Positions 7,287 through 14,604 of a DNA stretch of 26,492 nt are shown here, in pieces (the first letter of the stretch is position 1; the number at the start of each line of letters is the position of its first letter). The stretch comes from Kiritimatiellia bacterium. GTDB lineage: Bacteria > Verrucomicrobiota > Kiritimatiellia > SLAD01. A program made the translations under genes and the position numbers. Below the pieces are notes generated by a model that saw only the letters and a program-made list of their open reading frames with translations, was not told the DNA's origin and did not search any database. The DNA is taken from contig SKXR01000241.1 in the NCBI GenBank assembly GCA_007128275.1, positions 1 through 26,492 on the forward strand, written 5' to 3'.

Positions 7287-7826
7287 ATGATCCCCACGTT
7301 AAAAGAGAAATACAAAAGCACGGTGGTCCCCGCCTTGAAAGAGGCGCACGGGTACAAGAACCCCATGCAGGTGCCGCGTATCACGAAAGTGGTCGTCAAT
7401 ATGAGCGTCAACACGAAGGTGGATAAGGACGCGTTCAAGGCGGTCACGGATGATTTGGCCCGGATCTCGGGGCAGCGTCCGGTCACCACGAAGGCCCGTC
7501 TAAGCATCTCGAATTTCGGGTTGCGCGAGGGGATGCCGATCGGTGCGAAGGTGACGTTGCGGGGCGCGCGCATGTTCGAATTTCTGGACCGCCTGATCAA
7601 CGTGGCCCTGCCGCGTATTCGCGATTTTCGCGGGGTGTCCTCGACGGCGTTCGACGGCCGCGGGAGTTACACGCTGGGATTGAAAGAGCAGACGATTTTC
7701 CCGGAAGTGAATCCGGACAACGTCAAGCGGACTCAGGGAATGGATATCACGATCGTGACGACGGCCGAAACAGATGCGGAAGCGCGGGATTTATTGAAAC
7801 ATCTCGGCATGCCGTTTGCGTCGTAG
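7287..7826 (+). CDS. rplE: 50S ribosomal protein L5
   Basis: L5 binds 5S rRNA and forms part of the central protuberance, touching P-site tRNA and S13. The 179-aa product has the full family pattern: MIPTLKEKYKSTVVPALKEA, RITKVVVNMSVNTKVDKDAF, GQRPVTTKARLSISNFGLRE, GMPIGAKVTLRGARMFEFLD, LPRIRDFRGVSSTAFDGRGS and a C-terminal RTQGMDITIVTTAETDAEAR. The start at ATG 7287 follows rplX by 6 nt. The length is typical and there are no anomalies. Confidence 0.97.
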   Translation: MIPTLKEKYKSTVVPALKEAHGYKNPMQVPRITKVVVNMSVNTKVDKDAFKAVTDDLARISGQRPVTTKARLSISNFGLREGMPIGAKVTLRGARMFEFLDRLINVALPRIRDFRGVSSTAFDGRGSYTLGLKEQTIFPEVNPDNVKRTQGMDITIVTTAETDAEARDLLKHLGMPFAS

Positions 7827-7852
7827 CGGGTAAGAAGGAAAGGACAGAAGTC

Positions 7853-8038
7853 TTGGCCAAGAAATCATTAATTGCAAAAGCGAGCCGACCGCCGAAGTTC
7901 AGTGCGCGCGAATACAGCCGGTGCCGCCGTTGTGGGCGGGCGCGAGGCTATATCCAGAAGTTCCAGATCTGCCGGATCTGCTTCCGCGAATTGGCTTCGG
8001 AGGGGAAAATCCCCGGTGTGGTAAAGGCGAGCTGGTAA
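7853..8038 (+). CDS. rpsN: 30S ribosomal protein S14, zinc-binding (type Z), TTG start
   Basis: S14 is a 30S head protein assembled late. This is the short zinc form (61 aa). Four cysteines form a zinc ribbon, C24-x2-C27 and C40-x2-C43, within SRCRRCGRARGYIQKFQICR. The C-terminus (FRELASEGKIPGVVKASW) is typical. The start is TTG 7853, fixed by the family N-terminus AKKSLIAKA; strong AAGGAAAGGA purine stretches lie about 8 nt upstream. No zinc-independent S14 is seen here. The position between rplE and rpsH is canonical. The form is common in Gram-positives, some PVC bacteria and others. Confidence 0.96.
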   Translation: MAKKSLIAKASRPPKFSAREYSRCRRCGRARGYIQKFQICRICFRELASEGKIPGVVKASW

Positions 8039-8059
8039 AACAGCGGAAACAGGAAACGT

Positions 8060-8458
8060 ATGAGTTTGTCAGATCCGATAGCGGACATGTTGACGCGGGT
8101 GCGGAACGCGCACTCCGCTGAATTGAAGGTGACGGAAATGCCGCATTCTCGCATGAAAAGCGAGATTGCGCGTATCCTGAAGCGCGAGGGCTATATTCGC
8201 GACTACACCACGGAGGGCAGTGGCGGGAAGCGCATCCTTCGCGTGTATCTCAAGTATGGGCCGAACCAGGAAAAGGGCATTCAGGGGATTCGTCGCATGA
8301 GCCGACCCGGACTGCGCCGGTATGCCGGTGCGGATAAACTGCCGCGCGTGCTCAACGGGATGGGAATTGCGGTTCTCAGTACCTCGACGGGCGTGATGAC
8401 GGACAAGGAAGCCCGCCGGAATAAAGTGGGCGGCGAAGTGCTGTGCTACGTTTGGTAG
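8060..8458 (+). CDS. rpsH: 30S ribosomal protein S8
   Basis: S8 is a primary 16S rRNA binder and, in E. coli, the translational repressor of the spc operon. The 132-aa product runs MSLSDPIADMLTRVRNAHSA, EMPHSRMKSEIARILKREGY, IRRMSRPGLRRYAGADKLPR, NGMGIAVLSTSTGVMTDKEA and ARRNKVGGEVLCYVW, so both domains are intact, including the STSxGVMT rRNA-binding loop. It follows rpsN by 21 nt. No obvious S8 operator was recognised near rplE, but this cannot be decided by eye. Confidence 0.97.
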   Translation: MSLSDPIADMLTRVRNAHSAELKVTEMPHSRMKSEIARILKREGYIRDYTTEGSGGKRILRVYLKYGPNQEKGIQGIRRMSRPGLRRYAGADKLPRVLNGMGIAVLSTSTGVMTDKEARRNKVGGEVLCYVW

Positions 8459-8471
8459 TTTGGAGATAACG

Positions 8472-9008
8472 ATGTCGAGAATTGGAGTACAACCGGTAGC
8501 GATCCCGTCCGAAGTGACGGTGACCGTGGATGGCGGGCACGTCTCGGTCAAGGGACCGAAAGGCGAGCAAAGCTGGGTCTTTCCGCCTGTGGTCGCGTTT
8601 GAAGTGAAGGACGGACAGATCGCGGTGTCCCGGACGCAGGAGGATAAGTTCGCCCGGGCCATGCACGGCACGGCGCGCAACCTGATTGCGAACATGATCA
8701 AGGGCGTCCATGAAGAGTTCACCAAACAACTGGAAATTCAAGGGGTGGGTTTCCGGGCCGCCATCCAAGGACAGAAGTTGACCATGGCGCTCGGGTATTC
8801 GCATCCGGTGGAATATACGGTGCCCGAAGGCGTGACGGTGACGGTCGCCGACAACACCAAGATCAAGGTTTCGGGAATCAACAAGCAGATGGTCGGCCAG
8901 GTCGGCGCGCACATCCGCTCCTTCTATCCGGCGGAACCCTACAAAGGCAAAGGCGTCCGATACACGGATGAACATGTGCGGCGTAAAGCCGGGAAGACTG
9001 TGGCATGA
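8472..9008 (+). CDS. rplF: 50S ribosomal protein L6
   Basis: L6 lies near the sarcin-ricin loop and the factor-binding site. The 178-aa product starts MSRIGVQPVAIPSEVTVTVD, continues with the two alpha/beta repeats (VSVKGPKGEQSW, then QGVGFRAAIQGQKLTMALGY, TVTVADNTKIKVSGINKQMV) and ends with the family motif YKGKGVRYTDEHVRRKAGKT. ATG 8472 is chosen over the in-frame TTG 8460 because GGAG (8462-8465) is 6 nt upstream and homologues begin MSRIG. Its TGA overlaps the rplR ATG (ATGA). Confidence 0.96.
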   Translation: MSRIGVQPVAIPSEVTVTVDGGHVSVKGPKGEQSWVFPPVVAFEVKDGQIAVSRTQEDKFARAMHGTARNLIANMIKGVHEEFTKQLEIQGVGFRAAIQGQKLTMALGYSHPVEYTVPEGVTVTVADNTKIKVSGINKQMVGQVGAHIRSFYPAEPYKGKGVRYTDEHVRRKAGKTVA

Positions 9009-9373
9009 TTATGAAGCTGGATACCAAAACGGATTATCGGAAGCGCAGACATATGCGTTTGCGCAAGAAAGTCAAGGGGACGGCCGAACGTCCGCGTATG
9101 AGCGTGTTTCTGTCGAATCAGCACATCTACGTGCAGTTCATCGACGATGTGTCGGAACGAACCCTGTCGGCCGTTTCCACGGCGGGCAAGGAACAGGCCG
9201 GCGCCGTGACGGGGACGGGCAAGGATCGTGCGCAGGAGCTTGGACGGCTGGCCGCCAAGGCGGTGCAGGAAAAGGGCATTACCGAAGTGGTTTTCGATCG
9301 GGGCGGATTCCGATACGGGGGCCGAATCAAGGCGTTGGCCGACGCCGCGCGGGAAGAAGGCTTGAAATTCTAA
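9005..9373 (+). CDS. rplR: 50S ribosomal protein L18
   Basis: L18 binds 5S rRNA with L5 in the central protuberance. The 122-aa product has the arginine/lysine-rich start DYRKRRHMRLRKKVKGTAER, the core PRMSVFLSNQHIYVQFIDDV and the C-terminal KGITEVVFDRGGFRYGGRIK followed by ALADAAREEGLKF, all diagnostic. Two starts are possible: ATG 9005, which overlaps the rplF stop (ATGA) and suggests coupling, and ATG 9011, two codons later. I keep the overlapping one. Confidence 0.95.
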   Translation: MIMKLDTKTDYRKRRHMRLRKKVKGTAERPRMSVFLSNQHIYVQFIDDVSERTLSAVSTAGKEQAGAVTGTGKDRAQELGRLAAKAVQEKGITEVVFDRGGFRYGGRIKALADAAREEGLKF

Positions 9374-9401
9374 CCGCTGTGCGGGGAAGAAGGATTTGTT
9401 T

Positions 9402-9896
9402 ATGAGTGGATTTAATAAACGCCAGGATGTACGTGCGGGCGGCGACCTCGAAGAGCGCGTGGTCCATGTGAACCGCTGTTCCAAGGTGGTCAAGGGCGGT
9501 CGCCGTTTCAGTTTCAGTGCGTTGGTCGTGGCCGGGGACCGGAAAGGTCATGTCGGCTATTCGCTGGGCAAGGCCAACGAAGTGGCCGATGCGATCCGCA
9601 AGGGCACGGAATCGGCGCGCAAGAATCTGTTGCCGATCACGCTGAAGGACCGGACGATCCCGCACGAGGTCATCGGCGAATTCGCCGGGGCGCGTGTCTT
9701 GTTGAAGCCGGCATCCGAAGGTACCGGCGTGATCGCCGGCGGCGCGGCGCGTGCGGTCCTTGAACTGGCGGGTATCCGCGATATTCTGGCCAAGTCGCTG
9801 GGCAGCAGCAACCAATTGAATGTAACGAAAGCCACCCTTGTGGCGCTCGAGCAGCTGCGCTCCCGCGAAGAAGTGGCGGCGTTGCGCAGCGCTTGA
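9402..9896 (+). CDS. rpsE: 30S ribosomal protein S5
   Basis: S5 helps shape the decoding site and the mRNA entry tunnel. The 164-aa product has the double-stranded RNA-binding-like N-terminal domain (LEERVVHVNRCSKVVKGGRR, FSFSALVVAGDRKGHVGYSL, GKANEVADAIRKGTESARKN) and the C-terminal domain (GARVLLKPASEGTGVIAGGA, RAVLELAGIRDILAKSLGSS). ATG 9402 has AAGGA (9390-9394) 7 nt upstream and is preferred to TTG 9396. rpmD (L30), which usually follows rpsE, is absent: only 22 nt separate it from rplO. Confidence 0.96.
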   Translation: MSGFNKRQDVRAGGDLEERVVHVNRCSKVVKGGRRFSFSALVVAGDRKGHVGYSLGKANEVADAIRKGTESARKNLLPITLKDRTIPHEVIGEFAGARVLLKPASEGTGVIAGGAARAVLELAGIRDILAKSLGSSNQLNVTKATLVALEQLRSREEVAALRSA

Positions 9897-9918
9897 TGAA
9901 ACGAAGGACGAAGTCGAA

Positions 9919-10362
9919 ATGAATTTACACACACTCAAGCCGGCCAAAGGGTCCAAACGCCCCAAGCGGCGTGTCGGTCGCGGTCGCGCGTCCGGCATGG
10001 GTAAGACCAGTAGCCGGGGCCACAAGGGCCAGATGGCGCGTTCGGGGCACAAGCACAAGCCGACCTTCGAAGGCGGGCAGATGCCGTTGGTGCGGCGCAT
10101 TCCCAAACGCGGATTCAAGAACGTCAACCGGGTCACGTATATCCCGGTGAACCTGGCCGCGTTGGACCGTTTTGAAGACGGCAGCGAAGTGACCGTCGAG
10201 ATCTTGCGCGCCGCGGGGCTGGTGCGCGGTCCTTCCGCACCCGTCAAGATCCTCGGCAACGGCGATCTTTCGAAGAAACTCACGTTAAAGGTCCACGCGT
10301 TCAGCGCCACGGCGAAGGCCAAAGTCGAAGCGGCGGGCGGCGTGTGCGACGTCATTCAGTAG
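9919..10362 (+). CDS. rplO: 50S ribosomal protein L15
   Basis: L15 is a 50S assembly protein with an extended glycine/arginine-rich N-terminus. The 147-aa product begins MNLHTLKPAKGSKRPKRRVG, followed by RGRASGMGKTSSRGHKGQMA and FEGGQMPLVRRIPKRGFKNV; the C-terminal globular part ends HAFSATAKAKVEAAGGVCDV. The start is set by this family N-terminus and by AAGGA at 9904-9908, about 10 nt before ATG 9919. It follows rpsE directly and precedes secY, the canonical position apart from the missing rpmD. Confidence 0.96.
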   Translation: MNLHTLKPAKGSKRPKRRVGRGRASGMGKTSSRGHKGQMARSGHKHKPTFEGGQMPLVRRIPKRGFKNVNRVTYIPVNLAALDRFEDGSEVTVEILRAAGLVRGPSAPVKILGNGDLSKKLTLKVHAFSATAKAKVEAAGGVCDVIQ

Positions 10363-10386
10363 AAGGCCGAGTAGTATGTGGCGCCT

Positions 10387-11736
10387 ATGTTATCTGCTTT
10401 TACCAACAGCTTTAAAATCCCCGAGCTTAGACAGCGAATCCTGTTTACGTTCGGCCTGATCTTTCTCTGCCGCCTCGTCGCGTCCGTGCCGGTACCCGGC
10501 GTGGATGCGGTGTCGCTCCGCGCGTTCATTGCGTCGGTGCAGGCGCAGGCCGGCGGTTCGTTTGTCGGCATGTACAATCTCTTCAGCGGAGGCGCGCTGG
10601 AGAATTTCGCCATCGGCGCGCTCGGTATCATGCCTTATATCAGCGCCTCCATTATCATTCAGTTGATGACGGCCGTGGTGCCCGCGCTCGAACGGTTGGC
10701 ACGGGAAGGCGATACGGGCCGGCAGAAAATCACCCAGTATACCCGGTATTTGTGTCTCCTGCTTTGTCTGGTGCAGGGCTATGCGTTGGCCGCCGTCATG
10801 GAGAATCCCGCGGCGATCGGCATTCAGCAGCAGGTGGTCCTTTTCCCGGGCCTGGGTTTCCGCATCATGGCCGTGATCACGATGACCTCGGGCACGATGT
10901 TGTTGATGTGGATGGGCGAACAGATCACCGAACGCGGTATCGGTAACGGGATTTCCCTCATCATCACCGTCAGCATCATCAGTCTATTGCCGGGCGCGAT
11001 CCAGGCCGCCGTGAACATGTTCCGCCCCTACGAAGGCGGCGGTGCGCAATTCACCTTTTTCCATCTCGTCGCCTTGTTGATCATGTTGTTCCTGGTGATT
11101 GCCGGTACGATTGCCGTGACGCAGGCGCAGCGAAAGATCCCGGTCCAATACGCCAAGCGCGTCGTGGGCCGCAAGGTGTATGGCGGGCAGAGCACGTACA
11201 TGCCGCTCCGCGTCAACTATTCCGGCGTGATGCCGATCATCTTCGCGCAGGCGATTTTGATGTTCCCCGCCAAGATGCTCAGCATGGTGCCGAGCGAAGC
11301 GGTGCGCCGGTTCGGTGCGGCGCTGGATTTTGGGACGGCTTGGTACAATATTCTGTATGCGCTGATGATCATGTTCTTCTCCTATTTCTGGGTGGCGACC
11401 CAGTTCAAGCCGATCCAGATTGCGGATGACTTGAAGAAGTACGGCGGGTATGTGCCGGGCATTCGGCCGGGCAAGCCCACGGCGGAATTTCTGGACCGGA
11501 CCATGACCCGCTTGACGCTGGCCGGCGCGGTATTTCTGACCATTATCGCGGTACTCCCGATGTTGATGGCGCAGCAGTTCGGGATTCCTTGGATTGTGGC
11601 GCATTTCTTCGGCGGAACCAGCATCCTGATTATTGTCGGCGTCATGCTGGATACCATGCGGCAGGTGGAATCGCATCTGTTGACCCGTCACTACGACGGA
11701 TTTCTCAAGAAGGGCAAACTGCGATCACGGAGATAA
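10387..11736 (+). CDS. secY: Preprotein translocase subunit SecY
   Basis: SecY is the channel of the Sec translocon in the inner membrane, working with SecE, SecG and SecA. The product is 449 aa with about ten hydrophobic segments. Hallmarks are RQRILFTFGLIFLCRLVASV (TM1), LFSGGALENFAIGALGIMPY and ISASIIIQLM (plug and TM2), QYTRYL, MWMGEQITERGIGNGISLII (TM5), VQYAKR, YVPGIRPGKPTAEFLDR and the C-terminal DTMRQVESHLLTRHYDGFLK. I favour ATG 10387 (MLSAFTNSFKIPEL) over GTG 10378, as homologues begin there; the ribosome-binding site is weak for both. It is followed by adk after 8 nt. Confidence 0.96.
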   Translation: MLSAFTNSFKIPELRQRILFTFGLIFLCRLVASVPVPGVDAVSLRAFIASVQAQAGGSFVGMYNLFSGGALENFAIGALGIMPYISASIIIQLMTAVVPALERLAREGDTGRQKITQYTRYLCLLLCLVQGYALAAVMENPAAIGIQQQVVLFPGLGFRIMAVITMTSGTMLLMWMGEQITERGIGNGISLIITVSIISLLPGAIQAAVNMFRPYEGGGAQFTFFHLVALLIMLFLVIAGTIAVTQAQRKIPVQYAKRVVGRKVYGGQSTYMPLRVNYSGVMPIIFAQAILMFPAKMLSMVPSEAVRRFGAALDFGTAWYNILYALMIMFFSYFWVATQFKPIQIADDLKKYGGYVPGIRPGKPTAEFLDRTMTRLTLAGAVFLTIIAVLPMLMAQQFGIPWIVAHFFGGTSILIIVGVMLDTMRQVESHLLTRHYDGFLKKGKLRSRR

Positions 11737-11744
11737 GGGGACCC

Positions 11745-12401
11745 ATGTTGGAAGCCATCATCTTGTTGGGCGCACCCGGGGCGGGCAAAGGCACCACGGC
11801 GGACGATCTCAAAGAGGCGGTCTCCGGGTTGACCCACGTGTCCACCGGAAACATGCTTCGCGAGGCGCTGCAGGCCAAAAGCGAAGTGGGTTTGGAAGCC
11901 AAACAATTCATGGATAAGGGCGAGTTGGTACCCGACGACGTGGTCATGAAGATCGTGAGCGACCGATTGGACGCGGGACCGTCGGATGCGCGCTATATTT
12001 TTGATGGATTTCCGCGAACGTGCGAACAGGCCCGCTTGCTGGACGCGTTCCTGGCGGAGGATGACCGGGGCCAAGTGTCCCATGTGTTTTTGTTGGAAGT
12101 GCCGACCGAGGTGTTGGTGGACCGGATCGCCGGGCGGCTCATTTGTCGCGATTGCGGAGCCGTGTATCACGTCACCAATATTCCGCCGAAAGTCGAGGGC
12201 GTTTGCGACGAGTGCGGCGGCGAGTTGTATCAGCGCGCCGACGACAATCGGGAGACGGTGTTGAATCGGTTGGAAGTCTACAACAACCAGACGGCCAGCC
12301 TGATTGATTACTACGCGCAGAAGAATGTGTTGCGTAGAGTGAAGGCCTTGAATCGGGAAAAGACGCTGGACGCGATTCGTGATCACGTGCAGGCGTCATG
12401 A
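11745..12401 (+). CDS. adk: Adenylate kinase, long form with zinc-type LID
   Basis: Adenylate kinase interconverts ATP + AMP and 2 ADP. The 218-aa cytosolic product has the P-loop GAPGAGKGT from residue 9, the AMP-site STGNMLR and DGFPRT motifs, and an extended LID domain. The LID carries four cysteines, C134-x2-C137 and C154-x2-C157, consistent with a structural zinc ion. The C-terminal arginines are in RADDNRETVLNRLEVY. The start follows GGAGAT/AAGGGG sequences that straddle the secY stop. The stop overlaps the map start (ATGA). secY-adk-map is a classic order. Confidence 0.97.
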   Translation: MLEAIILLGAPGAGKGTTADDLKEAVSGLTHVSTGNMLREALQAKSEVGLEAKQFMDKGELVPDDVVMKIVSDRLDAGPSDARYIFDGFPRTCEQARLLDAFLAEDDRGQVSHVFLLEVPTEVLVDRIAGRLICRDCGAVYHVTNIPPKVEGVCDECGGELYQRADDNRETVLNRLEVYNNQTASLIDYYAQKNVLRRVKALNREKTLDAIRDHVQAS

Positions 12402-13150
12402 TCAAGATCAAGTCAGCGTACGAGTTGGAACGGATGCGGGTTAGTTGCGGGATGGCGGCCACGGTGCGCGATGCCGTCGCCAAGGCCATCAAACCCGGCG
12501 TCACGACGATGGAGCTGGACGAGTACGCCCAGGAGCTGATTGCCGGGATGGACGCGAAGAGCGCGTTCTACGGGTATCGCGGATTTCCCGGACATATTTG
12601 CGTGTCGACGAACGACGAAGTCGTACACGGGATCCCGGGAAAGCGGTTGATCCAGATGGGCGACATTTTGAGTGTGGATTTCGGTGTGGTCTACGACGGA
12701 TTTGTCGGCGATACGGCGACGACGGTGATGGTGGGGGTCAGTGATCCCGAGGTGATTCGGCTGGTGACGGTCACGGAACAGGCCTTGCAGGCGGCGATTG
12801 ACCAGGCTGTGGCCGGGAGACGGCTGTCGGATATTTCGCATGCCGTGGAGTCGGTGGCGGTCGGCGCGGGATTCACCGTGGTGCGGGATTTTGTCGGTCA
12901 CGGTATCGGGCGGAGCATGCACGAGGAGCCGCAGATCCCGAATTTTGGGGCGCCCGGGCGGGGGCCCAAATTGAAGGCGGGAATGACGTTTGCCCTGGAA
13001 CCCATGGTCAATCTGGGCTCGGAAGAGGTTGAAGTGATGTCGGACGGATGGACGGTGTTGACCAAGGACCGGAAGGTTTCGGCCCATTTCGAGCACACGG
13101 TCGCGGTGGGCCAAGAGAAGGCGGAAATCCTGACCATCGCGAGAAAATGA
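12398..13150 (+). CDS. map: Methionine aminopeptidase, type I
   Basis: MetAP removes the N-terminal Met from nascent proteins using a dinuclear metal centre. The 250-aa product contains all expected residues: substrate-side His77 (NDEVVHGIPG), metal ligands Asp94 (SVDFGV), Asp105 (GDTATT), His168 (GHGIG), Glu201 (ALEPM) and Glu232 (HFEHTVAV). Spacing equals the E. coli enzyme with a constant offset of three. No N-terminal zinc-finger extension is present, so it is subtype Ia-like. It overlaps adk upstream and infA downstream by ATGA junctions, so three reading frames are probably coupled. Confidence 0.97.
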   Translation: MIKIKSAYELERMRVSCGMAATVRDAVAKAIKPGVTTMELDEYAQELIAGMDAKSAFYGYRGFPGHICVSTNDEVVHGIPGKRLIQMGDILSVDFGVVYDGFVGDTATTVMVGVSDPEVIRLVTVTEQALQAAIDQAVAGRRLSDISHAVESVAVGAGFTVVRDFVGHGIGRSMHEEPQIPNFGAPGRGPKLKAGMTFALEPMVNLGSEEVEVMSDGWTVLTKDRKVSAHFEHTVAVGQEKAEILTIARK

Positions 13151-13359
13151 AGAAAAAAGAAATATTTGTGCTGGACGCTGTTTTGACGGATGTGATAAAG
13201 AATGCGACCTTCAATGCGGTACTGCCGAACGGCCACGAGATTGTGGCCTTTCCCCAGCGCAAGGATCAGGAACGGGCTTGCGCCTGTTTGGCCAAGGGGA
13301 GTCGGGTCCAAGTGGAAATGTCACCCTTCGACATGTCGAAAGGGCTGTTTGTATTTTAG
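13147..13359 (+). CDS. infA: Divergent translation initiation factor IF-1
   Basis: IF-1 is an OB-fold protein that occupies the 30S A site during initiation. The 70-aa product keeps the framework NATFNAVLPNGHEIVAF and VQVEMSPFDMSKGLFVF and occupies the conserved slot between map and rpmJ. However, the segment that corresponds to SGKMRKNYIRI in E. coli reads PQRKDQERACACL, and the protein stops at FVF without the usual basic tail (FRSR/YRYK). These are the parts that contact 16S rRNA, so the factor looks diverged. Start ATG 13147 overlaps the map stop (ATGA). The assignment rests on alignment and position. Confidence 0.88.
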   Translation: MKKKEIFVLDAVLTDVIKNATFNAVLPNGHEIVAFPQRKDQERACACLAKGSRVQVEMSPFDMSKGLFVF

Positions 13360-13382
13360 TGTCTATTGAAAACAGGTGAATG

Positions 13383-13496
13383 ATGAAGGTTCGATCGTCC
13401 GTCAAAAGAATTTGTGAGCGGTGCCGGGTAATTCGCCGGAAGGGTGTGGTCCGTGTAATTTGCACGAATCCGCGCCATAAACAGCGTCAGAGTTAA
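13383..13496 (+). CDS. rpmJ: 50S ribosomal protein L36
   Basis: L36 is the smallest 50S protein. The reading frame encodes 37 aa beginning MKVRSSVKRICERCRVIRRK and ending CTNPRHKQRQS. The zinc-binding set C11-x2-C14, C27, H32 is complete, so this is the zinc-containing form. Two adjacent in-frame ATG codons exist (13380 and 13383); I use the second, as in homologues. AGGTG lies just upstream (13374-13378). The gap to infA is short and the gap to rpsM is 18 nt, the canonical alpha-operon junction. Confidence 0.96.
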   Translation: MKVRSSVKRICERCRVIRRKGVVRVICTNPRHKQRQS

Positions 13497-13514
13497 CAGG
13501 AGCGGTAAAAGATT

Positions 13515-13913
13515 ATGCCAAGAGTGTTGGGTATCGATATTCCGGGTTTCAAACGCGTCGAGTATGCCTTGCGGTATATTCACGGCATTGGTCCTGCGTC
13601 GGCTCGAGAAGTCATTAAGAAAGCGGGGATCGACCCTGCCACGAAGGCGAACGATCTGGTCGACGAAGAAATTACGAAGTTGGCGCAGATTCTGCAGGAA
13701 GACTACCGCATCGAAGGCGATTTGCGCCGCGAAGTGGCGTCGAACATCCGGCGCATTGTCGGCATCGGCAGTTATCGCGGGCTTCGTCATCGCCGGGGGT
13801 TGCCCGTTCGCGGTCAGCGCACCAGCACGAATGCACGCACCCGCAAGGGACCGCGCCGTACCGTGGGCGCCGTGCGCGGCAAGGAAGCGCGATCCGCCGC
13901 GAAGCAGAAATAA
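13515..13913 (+). CDS. rpsM: 30S ribosomal protein S13
   Basis: S13 is a 30S head protein that bridges to L5 and contacts P-site tRNA. The 132-aa product starts MPRVLGIDIPGFKRVEYALR, has the helix-two-turn-helix YIHGIGPASAREVIKKAGID, and the C-terminal GSYRGLRHRRGLPVRGQRTS, then TNARTRKGPRRTVG, ending in an Ala/Lys-rich tail. An AGGAG ribosome-binding site lies in the 18-nt gap after rpmJ. It is the first of the rpsM-rpsK-rpsD-rpoA-rplQ group. Confidence 0.97.
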   Translation: MPRVLGIDIPGFKRVEYALRYIHGIGPASAREVIKKAGIDPATKANDLVDEEITKLAQILQEDYRIEGDLRREVASNIRRIVGIGSYRGLRHRRGLPVRGQRTSTNARTRKGPRRTVGAVRGKEARSAAKQK

Positions 13914-13937
13914 CCCGTTTCAGGAGTGGTGATTATT

Positions 13938-14567
13938 ATGGCCGAGGAAAAAGAGAATAAGCCGGAAGAGCCCGCGAAGCCGAAGGCCGAAGCGAAGCCG
14001 GATGCGAAAGCGGAAGCCAAGCCGAAAGCGAAAGAAGCCGCGAAGCCTGAGACGAAGGCCGAAGAGGTCGTGGCGACGGCAGCCCCCGCGGACGGGGCGG
14101 CCAAGGCGGAGGAAAAGCCGGCCCGGCGCAAGACGGCGGAAGACATTCTGCGTGAGGCGGAAGAGCCTGCGGCGCCTGTGGCCAAAGCCAAGAAGAAGGG
14201 CAAGGGCAAAGGACATCGCCATGTGCCGGTGGGCATCGCGCATATTCGCGCCACGTTCAACAACACGGCGGTGACCATCACGGATCCGCGCGGCGGCGTC
14301 ATCGCCTGGCGTACAGCCGGTCGATGCGGATTCAAGGGATCGCGCAAGAGCACCGCGTTTGCGGCCACCATGGTGGCGCAGGAAACGGCGCGCGAAGCGA
14401 TCAGCTACGGATTGAATGAAATCGAAGTGTTTGTGCAGGGACCGGGAGCCGGGCGGGAATCCGCCATCCGCGCCTTGCAAGCCGCAGGATTGACGATCAC
14501 CTCCATTCAGGACGTGACGCCCATTCCCCACAACGGGTGCCGGCCGCCGAAACGCCGCCGCGTATAA
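13938..14567 (+). CDS. rpsK: 30S ribosomal protein S11 with long low-complexity N-terminal extension
   Basis: S11 lies on the 30S platform near the E-site mRNA. The core from about residue 93 is standard: HVPVGIAHIRATFNNTAVTI, GFKGSRKSTAFAATMVAQE, QGPGAGRESAIRALQAAGL and the invariant VTPIPHNGCRPPKRRRV end. Ahead of it are some 80-90 extra residues made almost entirely of Lys, Ala, Glu and Pro (repeating EAKPKAEAKP-like motifs), so the protein is 209 aa against about 130 usually. ATG 13938 is preferred to GTG 13926; AGGAG at 13922-13926 lies 11 nt before it. The extension is in frame with no break, so it is probably translated. Confidence 0.95.
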   Translation: MAEEKENKPEEPAKPKAEAKPDAKAEAKPKAKEAAKPETKAEEVVATAAPADGAAKAEEKPARRKTAEDILREAEEPAAPVAKAKKKGKGKGHRHVPVGIAHIRATFNNTAVTITDPRGGVIAWRTAGRCGFKGSRKSTAFAATMVAQETAREAISYGLNEIEVFVQGPGAGRESAIRALQAAGLTITSIQDVTPIPHNGCRPPKRRRV

Positions 14568-14602
14568 TACTGAATACTGAACACTGAATACTGGATACTG
14601 AA
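14568..14602 (+). repeat. Heptanucleotide tandem repeat filling the rpsK-rpsD gap
   Basis: Five consecutive 7-nt units occupy essentially the whole 37-nt gap: tactgaa, tactgaa, cactgaa, tactgga, tactgaa. They begin right after the rpsK stop and end 2 nt before the rpsD ATG. No normal Shine-Dalgarno sequence remains; the only GGA lies in the fourth unit, about 9 nt before the start. The TATAAT at 14563-14568 lacks a -35 partner and is probably chance. Confidence 0.85.
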
Positions 14603-14604
14603 AA

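Noticed and set aside
14563..14568. Perfect TATAAT at the end of rpsK
   Set aside because: There is no -35-like hexamer at suitable distance (sequence there is ccggcc), and it overlaps the rpsK stop and the repeat start; probably chance.
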